A program made the position numbers and the translations under genes. The notes beneath the pieces are model-generated. The model saw only the letters and a program-made list of their open reading frames with translations. It was not told the origin of the DNA and ran no database searches. This document shows, in pieces, positions 29,701-40,000 of a stretch of 64,000 bases of DNA. The first letter of the stretch is position 1. Every line of letters starts with the position of its first letter. This DNA is from Tubiluchus corallicola (Eukaryota; Priapulida; Priapulimorpha; Priapulimorphida; Tubiluchidae), in contig JAQGDQ010000182.1 of the NCBI GenBank assembly GCA_030141605.1, forward strand, positions 360,001 to 424,000, written 5' to 3'.

Positions 29701-31018
29701 TGAGATTTTCGTTATAAGCCAAATTGTATTACCAAAATTTGATTGTACCTATTTGCAGACAAGCTTCATCTACTTGACATGCCTACAGTGTAGTTACAAA
29801 GTGTAGCCAAAGCTAGTCTTTAACGTGTGTGTGCTAAGAGTTCTTTACATCGGCATTGCTTGATAGTATTGCAACTATTGCCACTTGCAAGTTTCCTATT
29901 TTGGCCGATCTACTATTTCGGTTAATCCACTATTCGGGGCGCCTCTGCTCAACATACTTTTTTGAAATATACCAGAAAGTTTTTAACGTGATTTTTCAGT
30001 TGCGAATTTTTTGAATTTTTAAATTGTGAACTTAGAAATTGTCTAGTTTTCTTGTTTCATTGTTAACGCCATCCAACAGCTACATATTGCAATTTCGCTT
30101 TTTAGACCGTGTACCAGGCCATGAAAAAGGGGACAAGTGGTGATGTCAGTCCTATTTGAGTTTGTGCTATTATTTGAACTTCTAAATCTTAGCTCCTATT
30201 TAAATACATGTGTATGAAACATTATGATATACATTTTTGAGGTAAAATACTTGTTTTCGATTACAAGTAAAGAATGAATTATAGTCTAAAAATAGTCCCA
30301 TTTTCTTTTAAAAAATTGCTTTGGGTTAAAGAATCTTTATGGTAACTAGGATTAGATTTTTTTAGTGTGCATTTTACTGCATGTTTATGGGCAGCATGTA
30401 ATTTCAGGCGCAAACGCAAAAGTACACGGATCCCCCAGAATCGACATTTCGGAAGTTGCAGCCGTCCAGAACTCGCTATACGCTACTCCGAGATGAGTTG
30501 TGATGAAAAGTTTTGTGTAAATGAAAATAGGTGTGCATGTATTAATGGTTACTTTTCATGCATGGGTATTTGCTGTGCAAATTTAAAAAAGACGTTAGCT
30601 AGCTGGTAATTTACATCAATACATTTTTACAAGTGCCGTTTACTGCTTATCACTGACTTCTGTGGATATTATCAATACTCATATGCTAATATCGATTTCA
30701 TATCATCTGGCTTTCTTATGTAGTAAAAACCAGGTTTTAATTTTTGCGTAGGATGTAATGTAAATAATGTCCAGCTTCATATTTGTTTTCTAAATGGATC
30801 CAAATTGTCTAGCATCCTGTAATGATCTTGGGAACAAACCTCCCACTCACGTGTGCCTGCTAGATTAATTGTAGTGTATCTTGGAATAATTATGGATTTT
30901 TTTCTAGCTCAATCTTGCAGATGACCCACCTGATCATTTGACTAGTCCACCGGAGTCAACATTCAAAAAGTTGCAACCTTCCCGGACCCGTTACACAATA
31001 CTACATGATGAATTTTAG
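20709..31018 (+). CDS. ERP44: ERp44 (TXNDC4), ER/Golgi thioredoxin-family chaperone with two alternative last exons
   Basis: Constant exons: 20709-20771, 21070-21142, 22528-22637, 22911-22959, 23548-23732, 24559-24674, 25334-25391, 26301-26414, 26569-26680, 27879-28020, 28688-28790; then either 30408-30503 or 30908-31018. All junctions are GT-AG with matching phases. The product is 406 or 411 aa (human 406). An N-terminal hydrophobic signal (FVFVCILL) is followed by a thioredoxin-like a domain with the family's single-cysteine CRFS motif (C60-S63), RISKYPTL-like KYPTLKLY, b and b' domains, and the His-containing tail HREFHHGPDP. Known role: pH-dependent covalent capture of unassembled secretory clients and of Ero1 in the early secretory pathway, returned by KDEL receptors. 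Two cysteines present in the human b' domain are Gly and Leu here. Confidence 0.97.
25396..25505 (+). repeat. intronic direct repeat, copy 1
   Basis: Begins GTAACACATGAAAAGTGATA right after the donor of ERp44 exon 7 and includes AAAATGAAAAGTGTGAGATG. It matches 26056-26165 with scattered differences. Both copies are in the same ERp44 intron, about 660 bp apart. No open frame. Confidence 0.7.
26056..26165 (+). repeat. intronic direct repeat, copy 2
   Basis: Begins GTAACACATGAGAAGTGATA and shares AAAATGAAAAGTGTGAGATG with copy 1 at 25396. Divergence suggests an old local duplication. Confidence 0.7.
26742..27010. mobile_element. 269-bp MITE with perfect 19-bp TIRs
   Basis: Left end TCAAAGGTTAAGTGTACCA at 26742-26760 and its exact complement at 26992-27010. 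It lies in the ERp44 intron between exons 9 and 10. A TTAA sits inside each TIR, which recalls piggyBac targets but is internal to the repeat, so the superfamily is open. No coding capacity. Confidence 0.7.
30408..30503 (+). CDS. ERP44: ERp44 last exon, variant A (ends RDEL)
   Basis: The acceptor ATTTCAG ends at 30407. The exon is phase 0, fitting the exon ending at 28790, and encodes 31 residues starting AQTQKYTDPPESTF and ending TLLRDEL, then TGA at 30501-30503. RDEL is the retrieval signal used by vertebrate ERp44. No obvious AATAAA occurs before variant B, so a transcript ending here may share the downstream poly(A) site. The other open frame over this segment is out of frame with the gene. 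Confidence 0.88.
   Translation, partial: AQTQKYTDPPESTFRKLQPSRTRYTLLRDEL
30908..31018 (+). CDS. ERP44: ERp44 last exon, variant B (ends HDEF)
   Basis: The acceptor TTTTTTTCTAG ends at 30907. The exon is also phase 0 and encodes 36 residues starting LNLADDPPDHLTSPPESTF and ending TILHDEF, then TAG at 31016-31018. It aligns with variant A over the last 24 codons: 19 residues are identical and 14 of those 19 codons differ synonymously. The final Phe replaces the Leu of canonical KDEL-type signals, so retrieval efficiency is uncertain. Confidence 0.88.
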   Translation, partial: LNLADDPPDHLTSPPESTFKKLQPSRTRYTILHDEF

Positions 31019-31548
31019 CACTACAACCCTGTACAAATGTTGAATGTTACTCTTCAGCCTTCCATGTGAAAACTGCATTTTGTGATATTTTTCAACAGAC
31101 ATTTGTTAAAATTTTGTAACATTTTCTGGTTTTACATTGTTGCAACAAGTTGTTTTCAAAACAGTGAAAGGTATTTCTTTGCATATTCTTTTCGTCTCTT
31201 GATTTTTTAAATTATTGTTTTCATCATTATGCGCAAGGAAAAACCTCTTGCTGCAGCCTTATATTGTATGCGTGATTATAGTAAAATCTGACTTATGTCT
31301 TAGAACCCTAGATGGCTGTTAACTAGCTTTATGTGATTGCTGGATTATTGTTTACATACCCTTCATAATATGTAGTAGACACTTTTTTTATGACAATGGC
31401 AGGTTTTAGTTATTATCTTGTATATAAGAACCACATGGTATTTGATAGGTTTTTTTTGAAATCAAATTGACATTTTTAAGCTTGGTCCATTTGTAAGGGA
31501 AATGGTTAATTTATTTTGTTGTGTGCTGTTACATTTAGCACACGAATT

Positions 31549-31554
31549 AATAAA
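31549..31554 (+). terminator. poly(A) signal of ERp44
   Basis: AATAAA about 530 nt after the variant B stop codon, the first canonical hexamer on the plus strand that I saw after that exon. An AT-rich palindromic patch (TATTATAATATATATTATAA region, near 31595-31625) follows. Confidence 0.5.
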
Positions 31555-32029
31555 ATTAGCAGTAGGTCTACGTTGAAATTTCTGTTTTTATTTATATTAT
31601 AATATATATTATAATATATAATCGGAACGATATTATAATCGGAAAATCTTACATTTTGGTTATAATTTGGATGCCCAGCGTGAAAGTGGCCAATATTTGT
31701 TTTTACTATTTTATTTCGCTAATTAACAGCTGTGCGGCATTCAAGAGCATTGAACATTGTAACTGCAATATTAGTGGAGTGAGTTGAAAAGGTTTCTAGA
31801 GAATTCTTACATCGGCGTGACGAATCTCTTCACTGTGTGTCAATTTCTGTGAAATTTCTGATAGGGCTTAATCAAATTTCATTGATGTGTAAATTCTGAG
31901 ACTGGATGTTTGTGAACAATGGTGAGTATAGTGAATGAGTTGTGTATTTGTATTTTATCTTCTATCCTTCCTTGTGTTAGGAGTCATGTATTGTGCAAGT
32001 TAGTCACTGTTTAGCCCTGGCTTCGCAGA

Positions 32030-32890
32030 ATTTGTGACTTCCGCGACTATCTGAAAATTTCCATTTCCAATAGTCATGAAATATACTCCAAGTTTCCCAA
32101 ATAGTCGCAAAACATTTGCGGATATTTTCCATTGCCGCCAAAAGGTGCACAGAAATGTCGCAAATTATTCTCGATGTTCGTTAACAATTTTAAAATCTGC
32201 AAAAACTTGAACATTGAAGTTGGAAAAGCTGCGAGTTGGAGAACCTCAGTTGTCTCGCACTTGTCTCTGTGAAAATTCCTTGAAATGGTCATCAAATGAT
32301 TTGCACATGATATACTTTTGCGAGCGTCATGCAACATTTGCCATGTCATAAGTGTTGCAGAAGTAGCCAAACGTGAACAAACTTCTGTGGCACGAATTTC
32401 AGGAGATATTCTTGTGATTTTTGCTCAAGAACAAAGCTCTAAATTTGCAGGAATGTGGCGAAAATCGAGTAAAATTAGGTAAGATTTTACTTGAATTATT
32501 ATCGACAAAACAGTCACAGGAATTTCTTGGTGACTGTTGAACTTAGAAAATATTCGACAGTCACAAAAAAATCCCGCCCCTGTGAAACCCTTTAGGATTT
32601 TGCTTATATAAGAATGCAATATTCAGTTCTAAGAAAACATTAATTTATTAAGAAGAGGCAATGACTGTTATTATATTTCACAAACCAGCATAATTCTGGT
32701 TCGTGAAATATAATAACAGTCATTTCCTCTTCTTAATAAATTAATGTTTCGTGTAAAGTCCTATGTAATTTTACTCGAGTTTCATCACATTTCTGCAAAT
32801 TTAGAGCTTTTTTCTTGAACGAAAATCACAAGAATATCTCCCGAAATTCGTTGCAACAGAAGTTTGCTCACGTTTGACCACTTCTTTAAT
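32030..32890. repeat. large fold-back (palindromic) repeat
   Basis: Outer arms: 32352-32490 is the inverted partner of about 32758-32888 (shared blocks CAAACGTGA.CAAACTTCTG, GAGATATTCTTGTGATTTT, AAGCTCTAAATTTGCAG). Nested inside is a tighter hairpin at 32636-32748. The left part (32030-32350) and 32540-32600 share weaker inverted similarity around TTTGTGACT. It looks like a foldback-type element or two nested insertions. No transposase reading frame. Confidence 0.65.
32636..32748. repeat. 46-bp inverted repeat hairpin, 45/46 paired
   Basis: Arm 32636-32681 pairs with 32703-32748 with one mismatch. The 21-nt loop contains a further AACCAG/CTGGTT stem, so nearly the whole 113 nt can fold. It sits within the larger fold-back repeat. 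Confidence 0.9.
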
Positions 32891-33797
32891 TAGTTAAATT
32901 TGTTAAGCTGAAACTGATTAATGGTTATTGTTATCGAATGCTGTTGGAAGTATTGTATTATTTATTTTAAGCAGTGTTTTAGATACTAGATGTGTTTAAG
33001 TTGCTCATTAAGTTTTACAGCTGTTTATTTTAATTTAATGCTATGAATGACGTTTTCTTTAATTGGGGATGTTATAAAAATTAAAATAACTGAAACTGTA
33101 GTATTTTGTTCATAAGGCATCTCTTTTTCTTTATTATTTTGAAGTTGGTGTAAATTATATTGGGCAGATTTAATACTTTCTTTATTCTTGTAAACTTTTT
33201 GTTTGCTGGCCATAGATTTAATTGCTGTTTAGACACTCTTTGCTAAGAAATGAGTGCCTTTCATGTGAAATGGCTTCTAGTAAACTTGCATCTTTGATGT
33301 AGTGTACATTGATATTATTTCATCGAGTTGTAATTGATATGTCTGTATAAGGATCTGATCTTCATTCTTTGTTCTGTGGATATAACTGTATACAGAGTTA
33401 TTATTAACTCTTTGATGGGTACATTATTAATAACAATGTAGTAAAACCTGGATTATAAATTATTGCTTTAATTGTTTAGTTTCAGTTTTTAAATGTTGCA
33501 CAGCACACTATTTAATCAAATGCATTCACTTTATGTTTTGCTGCACTGATGTTCATTTATTATTGAGAAGTTATACACATATGTGCAAGTCACAGAACGC
33601 GCAGCACCGAAGACTATTTGTTTTATTTTCAACTTTTAAAATGGTAGGCAATGATAACTAAAGCTATTCACAGTGATTCTCATAAAAAGCAGCATTGTCA
33701 AGCATTACAAAGAAAAAGTGCTATACTGTTAACTAGGATCAAAATTAAGCTTACATCTATTACTGGTACTATTCAGAGTAAAATTATAAAATCCAAG

Positions 33798-33803
33798 TTT
33801 ATT
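33798..33803 (-). terminator. candidate poly(A) signal of SMCHD1
   Basis: TTTATT on the plus strand (AATAAA on the gene strand) about 280 nt past the SMCHD1 stop codon. Confidence 0.45.
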
Positions 33804-34084
33804 GTGAATAAAAGTGAATTTACACAAATTGTTATCAGCAATGACATATTTTAATTAAAAAAATGATATCAATGTGCAGACTACTCGAAATACATCACAC
33901 ACGGATAAAAAACTCAGTCTTTAGAATATTGATACAGTCATTTACTATATACATGTAACTTTTATAATATAAATTCTTTACAATTTCTTACAGTCTATGT
34001 ACAGTATGTAACTACCAATGTTCAACACTTGTGTTGTGATGGATGAAATCATTAGTAATGAGCAAGTAGACTTTAACAGCGCAG

Positions 34085-37000
34085 TTAGCGAGTTCTTCTA
34101 CGTTTGCTTGGACTATCATGGTAATCATATTCAGCAGATTTTGCCGATATGCGAACGCGGGAACTCGTACGTTGGGGCAACTGATCTCGATCTCCAGCTG
34201 GAGATGCAATGGGTCGCTTTCTTGAAGTGGACTTTACAGAGGTCATAACATCATTTTCTACGTGCACATGTGGACTTTGCATCCCCAGCTCTTTGTCTAT
34301 GTGCACACGTGGACTTTGCATCCCTAGCTCTTTGTCTAATTCTGCAAGACGCTGTTCTGCATCTCTGCATTCATTCATTTTATCTTTTATGCCACTTGTT
34401 TTTTCGCGATTAAAATGCTCATTCAGTTCTACCCTTGCTTGTTCGTGCTTTTCCATGGTAACTTTTAAACTTGTCAAAAGTTTTAGTTTTTTATCTAAGA
34501 TGTCAACCTCAGCTGATTGGGATGCACTGAATACAGAACCCTTCAAAGCTTCTAAAGACCAAGCTCTGTTGGTGTTTCCACCAAACTTTCCATTACTTCG
34601 TATTCGTTCTCCATCTCTGGTTAATAAAGTTGGACAGTATGTGTATTTGACAATTTCTGATCTGTATGCGGTGGCATCTTCTAGCGTATCTAGGATAATT
34701 GTGTCACCAAGTAACATCCCAAATACTGTTCTACATGCATTTTCATCTTCTGTGAATTTTAAAAGTTCTCTAGCATAAACAGGTGATCCCTTTGGCCTCC
34801 AACTGGGACGATATTTTACATGAGGCAGTTCTTTCTTCCAGTCTGGTAAAGTTTTCTTCCATATGAAATCCAGAGCAAGTAGCTGTTGCTTACCCCCCAT
34901 TTGTTTATGCAGTTCCATTGCTTTTCTTGTCGTCCTTGTTACGATACAGTCCATGTCACCAGACATATGCCAAGACAGAACTCTGGCAATTTCATCATTG
35001 GTTATCTCTGCCAAGTGTGCAATCCGACCTAACACTTCTTTGTCTCTGGGGGCAGCTGGCAAAGTACACCGTCGTCGTGGCTTTTTAGCAAGCATGGACT
35101 GCTCTTTTGTTTTTGCTTGAATGGTTTGTTCAGTTGCAGAAAGAGAGTTCATCTCAGTTGCGCGAATGCCTAAAGCTCTCAGTTCCGATTTTACCTGGTT
35201 TTCCATTGCATTGACTTCTCTTACAGCAACCAGTAACTCATTGCCAAGTTGTTTGGAAGTGCCAAAAAGCGATTTATAACTTTTAATAGCACTCACCAGA
35301 CGATCACGTTCTTTTGATATGAATGCTATCCTGGCTTGTTTCTTTGCATCATTGCAAAAAATGAATGAAATATCTAGAGGTGCAATTTCCTGAACATTAA
35401 TCTTTGATTCCGTAACAGTGCACCTCAATATATACTGTCCATCTTTGCCCGGCGAATTTTCAGCAACCATAATACCATTCAGTTTAGCAGTCCCATTGAT
35501 GAGAGGAATGCCTACATTTCCACTGACAAAAATATCGGGCAGTTCTGTGACATCATTATTGCTCAAAGTGTCTATCGAAATTTTTCCAGCTATATTTTCT
35601 CCTGCTTTATTGCCAAATTTATCCCGTAATTCTATGGATAGGTTATTGATCAAGGTCCTCGAAACGCTGTTCTTAGTATTTGATACGGATATTGTGCCAA
35701 CATAAGCAGCAGTCTCGAGTTTAACAGGTTTTGACGGTTTCACTGTCAAAACAATTTCTTTGGATTTTACAACAGCTGTATTAGTCGAATACTCAAAAAT
35801 AATCTTATAAGCACCAGACTTTTCTGGGGCTGTCCGTCCACTGAAACAAAAGTAGTCCTTTGTATCGTCTTTCTGTCTATCTGGAAATAAAATATGGTCT
35901 TTCGATTTGACAGGAGCATCAGTATTGATGAGCTTCATCTTCAGACATGCTGCTTTTGCATCTTTTATTGTACTGTTGTCTTCTGCTAACATGGAAACAA
36001 TAAAATCAGGCAGTATTTCGGCTGCTGTACATGTGCCTAACTTAGTATGCTTTACATCAAGTCGGACAGGTTTATTCAAATCTGGTTGAATAACTACCTT
36101 TAGTGTTGGTCCCAATATAGTCGTCCTATGATAAAATGCTTTTGGCACAATCTCATACATTCCAGTCTGTGCAGCGATTGTCATCTTACCAAAGTTGGCT
36201 TGTCCATTTTTGTTTGTTTTTACTATTTGTGGTGCTGGAGTTAATTTTAATCCATTATCTTTGGTAAGTTGGACCCTAACATCTGCCTCATTGGAAGGAT
36301 TTCCTTGCTCATCACACAGCTGTACCACCAAAGATTTCTGAGACAATGAATCACTGTGCACTACCAATGGTTCACCTTGCGGCCAGCCTAGCACAGATAA
36401 TGAAGCTGGTGGCCCAGCAACCACATTCAATCGTACATAGTCAGTAAGGTCTCTCCACATTATGCAAACTTCCTTTGGACCGAGTGTGACATCAGTAAAC
36501 CTCAATCCTGAAATGTTAAAACTCGAAGATTGACCAAGGGCTCTCACTGTTTCTTCCACAACCAACCCCTCTGCAACAATAGATAAATCTTTCAAAATAC
36601 CATGTGGCAACTTTTTGACTGGGTTGCCAAACTTGTCCATAATAGTCACTAAAATATCTGATGACATTTTGTTATCTAAGCTAACAGTATTATCACCACT
36701 ACACACACACTTCATGTTACATGGATGACCTGGAACGGGCTTAATGGTGAACGAAAATTCAATATCATGAATATTCTGAAGGGAAATGTTACAATATTTC
36801 GTATCCAAAACAGAGTTGGGGACTTTGATGTCAGGAAGCCTACACTGTAGCAATTCAGCAGTTGGTGCTTTGGGCACCCAGCTTAATTTGAATCGAGCAG
36901 CTAACTTGTTATCAATCGGCACTGTTTTTCCAGCTTCATTAGTCAAGACGAAACTAATGCCAGACAAAAATGTGCCAGCTTCGACGAAAATGTCTTTCCC

Positions 37001-40000
37001 ATTGACAAGTTCTATTGTTTTATCACCATCCATGTACGAAACATTAATTGACGTCACAGAGTTACTAGGTAGAACTTTTATAGTTTTTTCAACAGGCTGA
37101 ACATTTCTGCATCCAGGCAAGTCAATTCTAGCTTTAACCACTTCGCTGTCTTTAATTTTTTTTAGCAGCAGTGGTGAACCGGTTAGTTTTCCTCTGCCAG
37201 TCATTGAGCAGTCTAAGAAATATGTAGGCAATTCTGCATTGCCCAGAGCTCCACTAAATTGTGCAGCCACAGTAAGTTTTGGTTGGCACGTCAAATTTTT
37301 TGATTTGTCATAAACCTCAACATTCATGACAACAGGCAACCCATTTTCAATTTCCAAATCACCATCAGGAAAAACAATGAGAGATTCAGGTGGTCCAGGA
37401 GTCAACCGTATCTTAAGCGTTTGAGAATCTTCCTCTAAATCAGGCATTTTTACTACCAAGCTAAAATTTTTCCCGGTGCTTAAAGGAACACTTCCCAGAG
37501 CAATAACATCTTTTATGATTAAAGATTTACCTTTAACCAAAACACCACCATAACTCAAATTCAAGCCAGTTGCTTCCACAGTTGGCTTTATGTTCGGAGG
37601 TGGTTTTGTTGGATTTCCAAACAAATCTTGAAACTCAACAGGTATGCTAAATGGTAAGCCAATTCGAAAAGGTCCGTCTAAAAGCCCAACAACAAATCTG
37701 TTTGCTTCAGCTTCTGTCACACAAAACTTGTAAGTGAGAGAAGGAAGGTCTTTTCCAGCAAATGTCGTGCAATTGTTTTCATTTGCAACACTAATGACGA
37801 CCTGTAAAATTAGTGTGTGCATTCCTAATTGACGTATGTTTTCCATCTTACGGAACCAATAAGGCCATGCCTTACCATGTTGACTGACGTGCCATATTAT
37901 GAGTTCGTCGCCAGACGGAGAGTGCCAAATAATTTTCAATTCAACTAGCAACTTTCCCTTTGACTGGGCAGTAGAGCCAGGCAACTTGTTTATCACTTGG
38001 CCTTTTTTATTGGCTATTTCGACTCTCATGTCACCTATAGGCTGCCCGGCACAACGCTTTTCACCATCTGTTATGCTGTTCCCTTCTGGCCATGTTACAT
38101 TTATTTTATCTGGTAGTTTATGTTCTTCATCTTCAATACACTTTTTGATCACGCTTGAACTGGCAGTTCGATCAAGTTTAGAAAGAGGAAAGCATTTCAC
38201 TTCATCATAAATGCACCTTGGTTCCAGTTGTATTTCAAATTCACCTCCCGTTGCAAAGATCTCCCCATCGTACTCTCCAAACAAGAAGAATCGGTTAACT
38301 GTTCCATATACATGAGGTAGAGTTTTAAATGTTTTAATCAACTGTCCCTTCTCAAATCGTTTATAATCCCACTCTATTTTTGTGAATACCGTCCAAGGCG
38401 ACTGCTTGTTTTTTGGTTGTTCAGGCCTAGCCACTGTGCCTTTGTTACCGTAGAATTTCACCTGTTTGTCATGTTTTTCATGGCACTCTTTCAACCAATC
38501 AGTGAAAAGTTTTTCGATGTATCCCCGCCGTTCCTGTCCATCAATCACTCCAACAAAGCTAGTCTTTTTATCTCTCAACTGAAGTTCCAAATCTAAGAAA
38601 GTTAGTTTATTAGTAGACACCTGGAAATCACTGTTTGCCCACAGTACACCAGATATTCTCCTATAGCATTCCTCTGGAATAGCACCTGATTTCTTTGGAG
38701 GACAACACCAATCAAACTCCTGAATGGTAGTATAGGGAATTGCCCGCCCATTCCAAAAGCAGTCAAAAATGGGGCGTCTTCCTCTTGCCGTAAGCGAGGA
38801 GTAATCACAATCATATTCAAAGTCGTCACTCAAGTGTCCTTGGTCTGAACTATCGCTAGGATAAGTCTCACGATCATACAGAAAAGGATGGTACCTTAAC
38901 ATTCCTTCCACATGCCCAGTTCCCTCGATCTTAGCTCGAAATTCAAACTCACTGGCAGAAGTCCTTATAAACTGTGTCTGCATATCATTCTCTACGTCAC
39001 GAAGGTTCACAGTTTTTGTTTTGTCATTTTTTGTCTGCATTGTTATAATTATGTCGATAACATTGTTCTCTGATACAGTTTTTTTCAAAGGCTCTACATT
39101 TCCATGTGGACCATGCAGATAATAATGATAAATATTTGCCAACTGTGTACACCACTGGTTGAAGTCATACTTCAAGTAACGAACATGTTCTAATGGGATG
39201 TCAGTAATCACTACAGTGGTAAAATGGTCTTTACCAACTTCACATGCGATGACTTCTTTAATGCCCTCTGCCACATTTGATGATAAATGTGACATATCAG
39301 CTGGCTTGCGGTTTCTAATAAAACCCTCGTAAATGGCTTCCCTATTTTTATCCTTAGCCTCGAAATCTTCTTTGGACATGGTCAATTCGTGAACGTCTTT
39401 CGAGTTGGCAGGTTTGGAAATCATTCTCGTAGCCATGCCAATATAAAACACCGCTTGCTTGCCACCAACACCAAAATAAGAAATATCACTATTTAAAGAG
39501 CGAGGAATCCTTTCATCAACATTGCCATTTTTAATTGGCTGTTCCTTGTGACGGTTGAACTTTGATAACCTGTAGATTGCCCACTGGCTTAACTGTTTAG
39601 ATGTCATTCCCTTGCCATTATCAATCACACATATGGCATTGTTTTGCATCTGTCGGTCACTCCCAAAGAACAGCTTGACATCAATAGTTCTCGGACCTTG
39701 ATTCAGAGCTGTTGCAGATAAAGAGTTGTCTATCAGCTCAGCAATAGCAAACGGAAGAGGATTTTGCCCTGCAGAGGCATAGTATTCATACACACCACTC
39801 TTGACTAGAGTGTCATAATGTGGCAGGAATTCGACTCTTTCTTTAGCCTGTCCAGGTAAATCTTGATTGATGTCACTAAGAATGTACAGAGTAGTTCCAT
39901 CCTCAACAAGAGTCTGGTATTCCTTGTCTGAGTTAATCTGTTCTCGGCCTGCAAGCAAAACCAGAAAATATTCATTGTAGAGTAATAGTGCAACATGTGT

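Larger units (their letters stand above)
31555..33797. other. convergent intergenic space between ERp44 and SMCHD1
   Basis: Apart from the fold-back repeat and an AT palindrome near 31600 I see no gene. Both neighbours end here, ERp44 from the left and SMCHD1 from the right. Confidence 0.5.

Noticed and set aside
30367-30609. 80-codon open frame over ERp44 exon variant A.
   Set aside because: Out of frame with the gene. The correct frame gives the conserved PPESTF...RDEL tail.
34209-34778. 189-codon plus-strand open frame.
   Set aside because: Antisense shadow of SMCHD1; the minus-strand reading has unmistakable family motifs.
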